Shown in pieces: positions 1 to 8,022 of a stretch of 64,000 nucleotides of DNA (the stretch's first letter is position 1; each line of letters opens with the position of its first letter). The stretch is taken from contig NZ_JAUSVO010000003.1 in NCBI RefSeq assembly GCF_030814715.1, positions 1-64,000 of the forward strand. Reading direction: 5' to 3'. The translations under genes and the position numbers were made by a program. The notes beneath the pieces are model-generated. The model was not told the origin of the DNA and did no database searches. It worked only from the letters and a program-made list of their open reading frames with translations. This stretch comes from Kaistia dalseonensis (GTDB taxonomy: Bacteria > Pseudomonadota > Alphaproteobacteria > Rhizobiales > Kaistiaceae).

Positions 1-282
1 GGCTCGGCCGGCATTGAGGGCGGCGCACAGCCGGTGCTCGACCTGCCGGCGCTCGCCTCCGAGACGCTGGCGGTCACGGCCGCCGAGACGATCTCAGCGT
101 TGGACCTCACCGCAAACGGCGCATTCCAATCGGTTTTCGCGGCGCTCTACGCCGATGCCGACATGCTGATCGGCGCGGGTAACGCGACCGGCGCGGGCGG
201 CGCCGTCACGCCGCTCCCCGCGAACACGCTCGTCGTCTACCGCGTGCCCAAGGGTCAGAAGATCCTGGCGAGGACCATCTGA
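1..282 (+). CDS. C-terminal part of an unrecognised, probably phage structural protein
   Basis: The reading frame is open from the first base of the window and ends in TGA at 280-282, so only the last 93 residues are visible. They are rich in Gly, Ala and Thr, with no catalytic motif and no membrane segment. The stop codon overlaps the ATG of the next gene (TGATG), which indicates translational coupling. Being coupled to an SGNH hydrolase and followed by a phage-type Dam methylase suggests a tail or virion component, but this is inference from context; I do not recognise the family. Confidence 0.6.
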   Translation, partial: GSAGIEGGAQPVLDLPALASETLAVTAAETISALDLTANGAFQSVFAALYADADMLIGAGNATGAGGAVTPLPANTLVVYRVPKGQKILARTI

Positions 283-1562
283 TGCTGGTGTCGCTCGGTC
301 GTATCGGCCAGATCGGGACGCCCGCCCGTCATAAGGCCGGGGCGCCGTTGGCCGAACGCATCGTCGCGACCCGTGGCCGCACCGCGCAAGGCGAGCAGAC
401 TGTGTTCTCCTCCCGGTCCATCGCCGTCGGGCGTGAACGCATCATCATCGGAGAAGACTGCGCAGCCATCAAGGTTCGCTATCTGGCCTGGATACAGCTT
501 GCCGCCGATCCGGGCGAGCGACCGATCACAAACGCGGTGACTATACAGGCAGTGGGCCTCGAAAAGGCCGATGGCAGCCTGACAGTGCCGATGTTGTTTG
601 CGGGCGCCGCGACCGCGCTGCTCGATCCGACGTCGACCGACAAATTCATGGATACCGACTATCTTCCGGCGACGGCTCTTGGATTGTCCAAGTTCTCGCG
701 CGGGGAGGAGTACTTTATCCGGACGCAGGCGAATTGCGGGGCGACCAATAGCAAATACCCCGTCAACAATCGCCTGCAGCAGCCGGGCGAAGGCAATGTC
801 GTGTATGCGGTCGGCACTTCCGGCGCGCCAACCGCTTATGGCACTGGCGCTGTCACAACTGGAACCGGCATCGTCTCGACCCACAGCGTGACGCCACAGG
901 CGGTTTTCGGCAGGACGTCGGGGCGCGTCCGCGCCTATGTCGCGTTGGGGGACAGCCTGACGGACGAGACCAACGATGCCAACACGACGGACAAGGCCGG
1001 CCGTGGATTTGCGCAGCGGGCCGCGCTCGACGCCAGCGGCCTCAATCCACTCGGCAACGTGGTGCATGGCATCGGCGGATCGACGCTCAAGGCATTCGCG
1101 ACCAATACCTCCTTGCGTTCGCTGGTCTATCAAAACGTCGACACGGCCGTGCTGTGCCTGGGCACCAATGACGTCTCCGATGTTGCGTCGACACCGGAGA
1201 ACATGCGCGACTACGCCCGCCAAGTCCGCGCGCAGTTGGCCGCCGGCGGCGTCAAACGCATCATCCAACTCCTGCCGGCGACCCGCGTCACGGCCGCCAC
1301 GGCTACACTCGCCCCGGCCGACCAGGTCGTCTACGACGCCAATTGGGACACTGGCGGGCTGATGGATCAGTTCCGCGCCGCCGTCGCGCCGGACGTGGGC
1401 TCGCAGCACCTGGACGTGTTGCTCGATGCGCGCGACTACATTTGCGACGCGAGCGACCGGCGCAAATTCGCCAGCGGCATGGTGCATACCGATGGCCTTC
1501 ATTGGGTTGCCGCTGCCCATGTGCTGATTGCCCAAGCAGTGCGTGCGGCGATCCTCGGGTAG
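282..1562 (+). CDS. SGNH/GDSL-type hydrolase with N-terminal beta-rich domain, phage-like
   Basis: A 426-residue protein. The C-terminal half carries the SGNH hydrolase blocks: GDSL with the nucleophile Ser near residue 224, GTND near 294-297, and a DGLH block near 403-406 that supplies the Asp and His. The first ~210 residues lack these motifs and look like a beta-rich binding or structural domain. Such hydrolases deacetylate or de-esterify surface polysaccharides and are common as tail-associated enzymes of phages and gene transfer agents. It starts at an ATG overlapping the stop of the preceding gene. The hydrolase fold is well supported; the phage role is inferred from the neighbours. Confidence 0.8.
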   Translation: MLVSLGRIGQIGTPARHKAGAPLAERIVATRGRTAQGEQTVFSSRSIAVGRERIIIGEDCAAIKVRYLAWIQLAADPGERPITNAVTIQAVGLEKADGSLTVPMLFAGAATALLDPTSTDKFMDTDYLPATALGLSKFSRGEEYFIRTQANCGATNSKYPVNNRLQQPGEGNVVYAVGTSGAPTAYGTGAVTTGTGIVSTHSVTPQAVFGRTSGRVRAYVALGDSLTDETNDANTTDKAGRGFAQRAALDASGLNPLGNVVHGIGGSTLKAFATNTSLRSLVYQNVDTAVLCLGTNDVSDVASTPENMRDYARQVRAQLAAGGVKRIIQLLPATRVTAATATLAPADQVVYDANWDTGGLMDQFRAAVAPDVGSQHLDVLLDARDYICDASDRRKFASGMVHTDGLHWVAAAHVLIAQAVRAAILG

Positions 1563-1710
1563 AGCGAGGCGGCTTAGGGCTGAAGGAGCGGGCGGCCCGG
1601 AAAGCGGGGGCCGTCCGGACTGCGGGATCAGGCGCCAACCACAAACCCGCACGACGCCAATAAGCTTAACGTCACGCCCGCCGCTGCTGTCGACAGCACG
1701 CCGAGGTGAC

Positions 1711-2535
1711 ATGATTCGGACGATCGAAGGTATGGAGACGAGTGAGTTTCGCACAGTCGAGGCAACGAGGCCTCTGGCTGGCTATATCGGTGGCAAGCGC
1801 AATCTGGCCGGCAGGCTGGTTGAGCGGATCGACCGCGTCCATCATCTGACCTATTGCGAGCCCTTCGTGGGGATGGGTGGCGTATTCCTGCGGCGGACAC
1901 GGGCGCCGCGATCCGAGGTGATCAACGATCGTTCCGGCGACGTAATCGGCTTCTTCCGCATCCTTCAGCGGCACTATGTGGCGTTTCTCGACTTCCTGCG
2001 ATTTCAGCTCACCAGCCGCCGCGAATTCGAACGCCTGAGCCTGACCGATCCGACCACATTGACCGATATCGAGCGCGCTGCGCGCTTCCTCTACCTTCAG
2101 CGCACCGCGTTCGGCGGGAAGGTCGTCGGGCGAAGCTTCGGCGTATCCCCGGATCGCCCTGGTCGTTTCGATGTCACCACGTTGGCGCCCATGCTGGAGG
2201 CCGTGCATGAGCGGTTGAGCGGCGTCGTGATCGAGTGCCTGCCTTATGCCGACGTCATCCGGCGCTATGATCGGCCCGAGACCCTGTTCTATCTCGACCC
2301 GCCCTATGCGGGCTCGGAGGGCGACTACGGGGCGGGCGCGTTCGTCTCTGCCGACTTCGCGCTGCTCGCCGACCAATTGCGTTCCATCGCCGGCCGTTTC
2401 ATTCTGTCCATCAACGACACGCCGATGGTGCGGGGCGTGTTCAAGGGGTTCCAGATGGATGCTGTCTCGACGACTTATTCGGTGTCGGCCAAGAGCCCAA
2501 CAAGGGCCTCTGAATTGATCATTAGCGGCCCCTAA
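1711..2535 (+). CDS. DNA adenine N6-methyltransferase, D12/Dam class
   Basis: A 274-residue protein with the order expected of alpha-group (Dam-type) methylases: an N-terminal GYIGGKR segment (residues 24-30), the SAM-binding FVGMGG motif near 51-56, a target-recognition region in the middle, and the catalytic DPPY tetrad at 196-199. It would transfer a methyl group from SAM to adenine N6 in a short site. The start at 1711 follows GAGG at 1703-1706; another Met lies 7 codons downstream. There is no cognate restriction enzyme nearby, so it is a solitary methylase, typical of phages, where it masks DNA. It is the last gene before a repeat-filled gap, so it may mark the edge of the phage island. 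Confidence 0.85.
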   Translation: MIRTIEGMETSEFRTVEATRPLAGYIGGKRNLAGRLVERIDRVHHLTYCEPFVGMGGVFLRRTRAPRSEVINDRSGDVIGFFRILQRHYVAFLDFLRFQLTSRREFERLSLTDPTTLTDIERAARFLYLQRTAFGGKVVGRSFGVSPDRPGRFDVTTLAPMLEAVHERLSGVVIECLPYADVIRRYDRPETLFYLDPPYAGSEGDYGAGAFVSADFALLADQLRSIAGRFILSINDTPMVRGVFKGFQMDAVSTTYSVSAKSPTRASELIISGP

Positions 2536-2599
2536 AATGGGGCTTTCGCGTGGTGCAAAACCAAGTGACGGTGACTGCAAAAGCAAGTGGCGCGCTTCA

Positions 2600-2739
2600 G
2601 CGGGCCCCCTCCCTAGCCCTCCCCCGCAAGCGGGAGAGGGGATGGACTGAGTCGCCCGATGGCCTGCCCCAATCCTGATGAAGTGCTCAGCCGGGCCCTC
2701 TCTCCCGCGCAGCGAGGGAGAGTTGGAGAGGGCGCCGCA
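2600..2739. repeat. dispersed palindromic intergenic repeat, copy 1
   Basis: The unit begins GGGCCCCCTCCCTAGCCC, contains a hairpin CCCCCGC-AA-GCGGGAG, and ends with a second inverted element, CCCTCTCTCCCG...AGGGAGAGTTGGAGAGGG. Copy 2 at 2801-2940 matches along the whole length, with scattered substitutions. Shorter relatives occur at 18916-19026 and 47752-47800. All lie between genes. The structure is that of a REP- or MITE-like non-coding repeat family with an inverted end pair. Confidence 0.8.
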
Positions 2740-2800
2740 TCCGCGGCCCAGCGCTTTCGCGGCAATCGACAGTCGTATCATCCGGCACTGTCCGCGCCTG

Positions 2801-2940
2801 GCGGGCCCCCTCCCTAGCCCTCCCCCGCAAGCGGGAGAGGGGATGGACCGGAGCCGCCCGACGGCCTGCCGCAGTCCGGATGAAGTACTCAGCCGAGCCC
2901 TCTCTCCCGCTTGCGGGGGAGAGTTGGAGAGGGGGCCGCA
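2801..2940. repeat. dispersed palindromic intergenic repeat, copy 2
   Basis: A second, slightly diverged copy of the 2600-2739 unit in the same orientation. The two share the CTCCCTAGCCCTCCCCCGC start, the middle GATGAAGT(G/A)CTCAGCC segment and the GAGAGTTGGAGAGGG end. The inner hairpin here is CTCCCGCTTGCGGGGGAG, more regular than in copy 1. A direct duplication of an intergenic element is the simplest explanation. Confidence 0.8.
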
Positions 2941-3086
2941 GCCAAAGCCCCCCACGGCGAGAAGCTTGTCCGGGCCATCCAGCCGTGAAATCCCAACGCG
3001 CGAGGCGGCATCACCGGAACCTTGCAGACATCACTTCAACTTGGCTCTATCCTGATAGAGCTTGGGACTGGTTGGGAGGAACCGCG

Positions 3087-3503
3087 ATGCCCGACGTGAT
3101 GCTGCACCATGTCTCGATCGTCGCGACGGACCTCGATCGATCGGTGGCGTTCTACCAGACCCTGTTCGAACTCGAGCGACTGCCCCGGCCGCCTTTTGCG
3201 ATTCCCGGCGCATGGCTCGGTTGTGGCGACCTGCAGATCCATATCGTCCACAATGCGGCCGGGACCTATAGATCGAACGCCGCGATCGACGTGAATGACG
3301 GTCATTTCGCCTTTCGCACCGACGATTTCGAGAAGGTGGTGGAGCGCCTCGCTGCCAATGGCTATCGCGAGGACGCGGCCGAAAGCGATCCGAAACGGGT
3401 CTTCGTCAACCGGCATGGCAAGGCAGGCTTCCCGCAGCTTTATCTGCTTGATCCAGACCGCAACATCGTCGAGGTGAACGGCGCGCCAGTCACCTGGCCC
3501 TGA
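3087..3503 (+). CDS. VOC-family (glyoxalase/dioxygenase-like) protein
   Basis: A 138-residue single-module VOC protein. It has the typical opening HHVSIVATDLDRSVAFY, a middle beta segment ending in HFAF, and the closing LLDPDRNIVEVN, whose Glu is a metal ligand in the family. Together the His and Glu pattern fits a divalent-metal site. The substrate cannot be told; family members include glyoxalase I, fosfomycin-resistance enzymes and extradiol dioxygenases. The start at 3087 was chosen because GGGAGGA lies 6 bases upstream and the conserved fold starts immediately; an upstream in-frame extension covers repeat DNA and is not credible. Confidence 0.85.
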   Translation: MPDVMLHHVSIVATDLDRSVAFYQTLFELERLPRPPFAIPGAWLGCGDLQIHIVHNAAGTYRSNAAIDVNDGHFAFRTDDFEKVVERLAANGYREDAAESDPKRVFVNRHGKAGFPQLYLLDPDRNIVEVNGAPVTWP

Positions 3504-3698
3504 TCCTGCGGCTCTGGCCGACACGACACATTCAGCCTGTTAAAGATTGCCTGCTAATCATCGGCCCGCGCGCGGGGAGCCGATTGGTGCTGGCCGCGCA
3601 AGGGAAAGTCGCGAAAACAGCAGGATGATCGGCGCTTTGATCCACTCCTTCACATGGTCTATTGCAGTCGCGGGTGCCTTGTTGCATGGGGGCAGGCA

Positions 3699-5141
3699 AT
3701 GACGGCGAGCAATTTCACGCTATTTCTGTCGGTGCTGCATTTCGCGCTCGCCTCGGCGGTGACGGTGCACGCCTTGCTAACGCGGATCACGCCGCCCTCC
3801 CAGATCGGCTGGATCGGCCTCGCCTGGCTCTCGCCCTATATCGGGCCGCTTCTCTATTTCCTGTTCGGCGTCAATCGCGTGCGGCGCAAGGCGATCAAGC
3901 TGACCGGCCCGGGCGAGGATGTCGACGCGCCGCCGTCGCGCTTCATCGTGCCGGCCGAGCAGATCGGCGACGGCCATGACGAGCATCTGGAGCCGCTGGC
4001 GAAATTCGGCCTGCGCATCACCGGACGCCCCCTCCTCTCCGGCAACGTGCTGACGCCGCTGGTCGATGGCGACAGCGCCTATCCCGAAATGGTCCGCGCC
4101 ATTGACGCGGCGCAGACGAGCGTGGCGCTCTGCAGTTTCATCTTCCATGATGACGAAGGTGGCGGACCGATCATCGACGCGCTGATTGCCGCGCATGGGC
4201 GCGGGATCGCGGTGCGCGTGCTCGTCGACGGGCTCGGCTCCGGCTATGTGAGGAGCCCAGCCTATGAGCGGCTGCGCGCCGCCGGCGTGCCGGCCGCCCG
4301 CTTCATGCATGAAGTGGCGCCGTGGAAGATGTCCTTCGTCAATTTGCGGAGCCACAAGAAGGTGCTCGTCATCGACGGACGGCACGGCTTCACCGGCGGC
4401 ATGAACATCGCCGCGGTCAACCTGTTCCGCCAGATCGCCGTCCCGGCCCGGGAGGCGGTGCAGGATGTGCATTTCCGCATCGAGGGTCCGGTCGTCGCAC
4501 ACCTGATGGAGACATTCGCCGAGGATTGGGCCTTCACCACCAAGGAAGTGCTCGGCGGCCCCGACTGGTTTCCCGCCGTCGAGGCGCCCGGCTCCGTACC
4601 GGCGCGCGGCATCGCCAGCGGCCCGGACGAAGACAATGAGAAGCTCATGTGGACCATGGCCGCGGCGATCGCCCGCGCCGAGAGCCGCATCCGCATCCTG
4701 ACGCCCTATTTCCTGCCGGACGATCGCATCAACTCGCAACTGATCCTGGCGGCGCTGCGCGGCGTCACGGTCGAACTGATCATTCCGGGCCAGTCCAACC
4801 ATTTCTACATGGATTGGGCGATGAACGCCTCGCTGGCGCCGCTGCTGCGGGCCGGCTGCGTGGTGCGCCGCACCGCCCCGCCCTTCGACCATTCCAAGCT
4901 CATGACGGTCGATGGCGCCTGGGTGCTGTTCGGCAGTGCCAATTGGGATGCGCGCAGCCTCAGGCTGAATTTCGAGTTCAACGTCGAAGCCTATTCCAAG
5001 GACTTCGCCACGACGGCCGATGCCATCATCGACGGCAAATGCGCCACGTCCGAGGAGGTCACGCTCAAGGCGCTCCGCTCGCGGCTGATCACAACGCGGC
5101 TTCGCGACGCCGCGGCGCGCCTCGCAACGCCCTACCTCTGA
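3699..5141 (+). CDS. cls: cardiolipin synthase, phospholipase D family
   Basis: A 480-residue inner-membrane enzyme that joins two phosphatidylglycerol molecules to form cardiolipin and glycerol. Two N-terminal membrane segments (about residues 5-25 and 33-55) precede two PLD domains, each with an HxK(x)4D motif: H219-K221-D226 and H398-K400-D405. The length matches ClsA-type synthases. I start at the ATG at 3699, after GGGGGCAGG, because the segment upstream lacks membrane character. It stands alone in its strand run. Assignment to the Cls family is firm; separation from other PLD-type transferases rests on the two-helix N-terminus. Confidence 0.9.
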   Translation: MTASNFTLFLSVLHFALASAVTVHALLTRITPPSQIGWIGLAWLSPYIGPLLYFLFGVNRVRRKAIKLTGPGEDVDAPPSRFIVPAEQIGDGHDEHLEPLAKFGLRITGRPLLSGNVLTPLVDGDSAYPEMVRAIDAAQTSVALCSFIFHDDEGGGPIIDALIAAHGRGIAVRVLVDGLGSGYVRSPAYERLRAAGVPAARFMHEVAPWKMSFVNLRSHKKVLVIDGRHGFTGGMNIAAVNLFRQIAVPAREAVQDVHFRIEGPVVAHLMETFAEDWAFTTKEVLGGPDWFPAVEAPGSVPARGIASGPDEDNEKLMWTMAAAIARAESRIRILTPYFLPDDRINSQLILAALRGVTVELIIPGQSNHFYMDWAMNASLAPLLRAGCVVRRTAPPFDHSKLMTVDGAWVLFGSANWDARSLRLNFEFNVEAYSKDFATTADAIIDGKCATSEEVTLKALRSRLITTRLRDAAARLATPYL

Positions 5142-5207
5142 GCGTTCGGAGCGTTTTCAGGCTCAACAATCCTCGAGAAGGTCACAAGGGCGAAACAGGC
5201 GCGAGCG

Positions 5208-5807
5208 TCACGACGCTTGCTCCCACGTTTCCCGTGCCATCTTTCCAGCCTGCTCCAGCCACGCTCGTCGCTCGTCGCGGGAGCTTGTCGCGACGACACC
5301 AAATAGCGCGCGGTTCACATGCTTCACGCCGCAGAATTCGAGAATGCACCGCCGCCAGATTTGATCGAGCGGGTCGCCGAAGTGATCCTTCTCGCGTTTG
5401 GCTGGTGTATTGCCGGTGTTCAGGATCAAAGCCCCGCGCGCCCGCAACAGGCCGACCGCCTCGTCCCCGCCGTCCACACCTTTGGCGAATGTGAACGCGG
5501 CCTCCTCGGCAAACACGCGATCGATCCAGCCCTTCATCATTGCCGGCGGTGCGCCCCAGCAATTGGGGTGAATGACAGCGAGCAGATCGCAGGCACGCAG
5601 CTCGGCAATATGCGCTGCGACTGTCTCGTCCGCAGTCGACGCGCCCCGAGCTTCGGACGCGGTCAGAAGCGGATCAAAGCCCTCTGCGTAAAGATCATGA
5701 AAGGCGACATCACACCCAACGGATATCCAAGCCGCCCGGACCGCTTCCGCCAGCGCGTGATTGAAACTCTCGGCAGCCGGATGGCCAACCACGACAAGTG
5801 CTTTCAC
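5208..5807 (-). CDS. NAD(P)H:quinone oxidoreductase / flavodoxin-fold reductase
   Basis: A 199-residue flavodoxin-fold protein of the NQO1/KefF type. The N-terminus VKALVVVGHPAAESFNHAL is the FMN- or FAD-phosphate-binding loop, and the PNCWGAPPAMMKGWIDRVF segment is the family's isoalloxazine and active-site loop. It would perform two-electron reduction of quinones. The GTG at 5807 is preferred because GGGGAGGGG lies just upstream and the fold begins there; a longer frame to 5942 adds unconserved residues. Neighbours give no operon context. Confidence 0.85.
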   Translation of the reverse strand: MKALVVVGHPAAESFNHALAEAVRAAWISVGCDVAFHDLYAEGFDPLLTASEARGASTADETVAAHIAELRACDLLAVIHPNCWGAPPAMMKGWIDRVFAEEAAFTFAKGVDGGDEAVGLLRARGALILNTGNTPAKREKDHFGDPLDQIWRRCILEFCGVKHVNRALFGVVATSSRDERRAWLEQAGKMARETWEQAS

Positions 5808-6063
5808 GAACCCCTCCCCAATGTGGTCTTCGCCTTGGAAAGGGTACCAAGCTTGCCGCTTGGCCCCCAGGACTTCAGTCCCGCGACAATCGCACCGAAG
5901 AGAGCCGCGAGGCGCCGCCCGATCCGCTTCCGAGCAGCTCAAACCTCTGTGGCTGCCGCATCACATTGGCGAGCAATGGGGCGATCTTGCTCCCGATCGG
6001 GATCAACGCGTAGCCTACCTGCGGCGGTGTCGCAACGGCGAAACAACCGCCAGAGCAAGAGCA

Positions 6064-7041
6064 TTAGAGCCAGCGGCGCCATTTGAAATAGACGAACGGG
6101 ATCACCGCCGAGATCACCATCGCGCCGAGCGCGACCGGATAGGCCCATTGCCAGTTGAGCTCCGGCATGTCGCGAAAGTTCATGCCGTAGATCGTGCCGA
6201 TCAGCATGGGCGGCAGCAGGATGGTCGATACGATCGTCAGGACGCCGAGCACCTGGTTCTGCTCATTGGTGACGAGGCCAAGTGTCGCATCGAGCAGGAA
6301 GGTGATCTTGTTCAGCACGAAGTTGACATGATCCTCGAGCGACCGCGTATCGCGCAGGGCGAGCTTCAGCCGCGCGCTCTGACCGCTGCTCTTCGGATTG
6401 GGATCGGGCACCATCGTCGCGGCAAACTGGATCAGCCGCTCCATCGAAGCGAGGCTCTCCCGCACCTTCGAGGCGAGATCACCCTGGAAGCCGATGCCGC
6501 TGATCAGCACGGAGAGCCGCCGTCCGTTCGGACGTGTGTTGGCACGGCGCATGAAGATTTCGCCGTTGAGCTTATCGACCGCCTGCGTGATGCGCTCCAG
6601 CACATCGGCGGTGCGATCGATGAAGGCTTCGAGCAGGCCGACGAAGACGCCGTTCGGCGAGGTGCAGGCCATGTCCGGCTTGGCGGCACGAGCCATGAAC
6701 TGGCGGAATGCGACCGGATTGGCGTAGCGAAGCGTCACGATCTTGCGCTTGCCGATGGCAAAGGAAAAGGGCGTCAGGGCCGGCTCGCCATCATCGACGC
6801 CGGAGAGCAGGCTCGCCGTCATCACGACGACGCCGTCCTCGACATAGAAGCGGCTGGAGAACTCGATCTCCTGCGTCTCCTCGCGTGTCGGAATTTCCGT
6901 GCCGAGGAAAGCCTCGGCCAACGCCTCCTCCCCCGCCGTCGGAGAAAACAGATCGACCCAGCTCGCTTCAGGCCCGATCGTATCGGACACGACAGGAAGA
7001 TCTGCCGGTCCGTTCGGACCGATCGTGTAAGCGGTCAGCAC
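6064..7041 (-). CDS. corA: CorA-type magnesium/divalent cation transporter
   Basis: A 325-residue CorA family protein. The long cytoplasmic N-terminal alpha/beta domain is followed by a coiled stalk and two C-terminal membrane helices. The signature YGMNF (residues ~285-289) closes the first helix, and the protein ends in the basic tail KWRRWL. CorA pentamers conduct Mg2+ (and Co2+/Ni2+) into the cell through the inner membrane. Full family length and an intact motif point to a functional channel. It is transcribed alone, convergent to nothing obvious; no Mg2+-sensing leader was recognised. Confidence 0.92.
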   Translation of the reverse strand: MLTAYTIGPNGPADLPVVSDTIGPEASWVDLFSPTAGEEALAEAFLGTEIPTREETQEIEFSSRFYVEDGVVVMTASLLSGVDDGEPALTPFSFAIGKRKIVTLRYANPVAFRQFMARAAKPDMACTSPNGVFVGLLEAFIDRTADVLERITQAVDKLNGEIFMRRANTRPNGRRLSVLISGIGFQGDLASKVRESLASMERLIQFAATMVPDPNPKSSGQSARLKLALRDTRSLEDHVNFVLNKITFLLDATLGLVTNEQNQVLGVLTIVSTILLPPMLIGTIYGMNFRDMPELNWQWAYPVALGAMVISAVIPFVYFKWRRWL

Positions 7042-7275
7042 GGCCGCACGTCCCGGATGCCAAGATCAATCATGCCAGCTTCCTTATCGAGAGGCAGTTT
7101 ACCACGTGTGACGACAGCCACTTGCACATGCACCATTCGTTTGTCATGACGACAACGACTTTTGCGGCAGCGCATCCGATGCCCGCGAAATCCGTTATCA
7201 TGACCCAGGCTCGCTCACCATCGGCCCTCCCGAGGTGAAAGCGTCGCGGGGCTAGCAGAAGAGGAAAACGGGATT

Positions 7276-7785
7276 ATGAAGAATTACTCGCTCAAGATCG
7301 CCGCAACGGCCGCGGCTCTGGCCTTCGCCGGCGCGGCTCACGCTGCCGACGTCAATGCCAGCGTCGAGGACGATGTGCGCGGCGGCGTGAAGGTCGGCAT
7401 TCTCCAGTGCGATATCGGTGCCGGCCTCGGCTACGTCATCGGTTCGGCCAAGGAAGTCGGCTGCACCTTCAAGCCGGCCGGCAAGGGCCGCGTCGAGCAG
7501 TACACCGGCAACATCAAGAAGCTCGGCGTCGACCTCGGCTACACCAGCCAGGGCACGCTGGTCTGGGCGGTGTTCGCCCCGGTCGCCGGCTATCACCGTG
7601 GCGCTCTCTCCGGTCTCTATCTCGGCGCGACCGCTGAGGCTACCGTCGTGGCCGGTCTCGGCGCCAACGTCCTGTTCGGCGGCACCGGCGGCGCGATCGC
7701 CCTGCAGCCGATCAGCGGCACCGGCCAGCTCGGCCTGAACGTCGCAGCCGGCGGCGCCGCCCTGACGCTGACGCCGACGCTCTGA
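7276..7785 (+). CDS. DUF992 secreted protein
   Basis: A 169-residue protein with a clear Sec signal peptide (MKNYSLKIAATAAALAF..., cleavage after AGAAHA, near residue 23). The mature part has the DUF992 pattern: GILQCDIGAGLGYVIGS, a CTF segment, GTLVWAVFAP, then Gly/Ala-rich strands with GLGANVLFGG and a closing LQP repeat. Two Cys residues probably form a disulfide in the periplasm. Function is unknown; the family is abundant in Hyphomicrobiales. A strong intrinsic terminator follows at 7812. Confidence 0.9.
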   Translation: MKNYSLKIAATAAALAFAGAAHAADVNASVEDDVRGGVKVGILQCDIGAGLGYVIGSAKEVGCTFKPAGKGRVEQYTGNIKKLGVDLGYTSQGTLVWAVFAPVAGYHRGALSGLYLGATAEATVVAGLGANVLFGGTGGAIALQPISGTGQLGLNVAAGGAALTLTPTL

Positions 7786-7811
7786 TCGCCCTCGAGGCGC
7801 TCTGAAGATCG

Positions 7812-7840
7812 AAAGGCCCGCGCCCCGCGCGGGCCTTTTT
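7812..7840 (+). terminator. intrinsic terminator of the DUF992 gene
   Basis: A perfect 11-bp stem, AAAGGCCCGCG (7812-7822) with CGCGGGCCTTT (7828-7838), closes a 5-base loop and runs directly into a T tract. It lies 26 bases past the stop codon. Confidence 0.9.
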
Positions 7841-8022
7841 CGTTGCCGGCTTGCTTCTCTTCGCACCTCCACCTCTATCAAGAAGAGGTGAAGGGGGCGC
7901 AGGCGGACCGGCTTGTCACGACGGGCAATCCCTGAGACCATGACATGCGGGCCGGGCTTCGGCTCCGGCCGGCGCATCCAGCATGATAATGACCCGAGAA
8001 CATTTCATGAACGGAGGAAGCC

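Larger units (their letters stand above)
2536..3086. other. gene-free stretch occupied by a duplicated repeat
   Basis: I see no credible gene here. Most of the stretch consists of two ~140-bp repeat copies listed separately (2600-2739 and 2801-2940), spaced about 200 bp apart. The last ~140 bases lead into the VOC gene, whose RBS (GGGAGGA) lies at 3074-3080. The gap separates the phage-like genes from ordinary chromosomal genes. Confidence 0.6.

Noticed and set aside
1528-1710. An N-terminal extension of the Dam methylase from 1528
   Set aside because: It overlaps the end of the SGNH gene, is Arg-rich, and the Dam fold starts after the ATG at 1711.
255-1754. A 499-codon minus-strand frame across the phage-like region
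   Set aside because: It lies opposite the SGNH hydrolase, which has clear catalytic blocks; its own translation has no recognisable domain.
7870-7890. A 7-bp hairpin CACCTCT/AGAGGTG after the DUF992 gene
   Set aside because: A stronger terminator lies upstream at 7812, and this hairpin has no T tract; a role cannot be supported.
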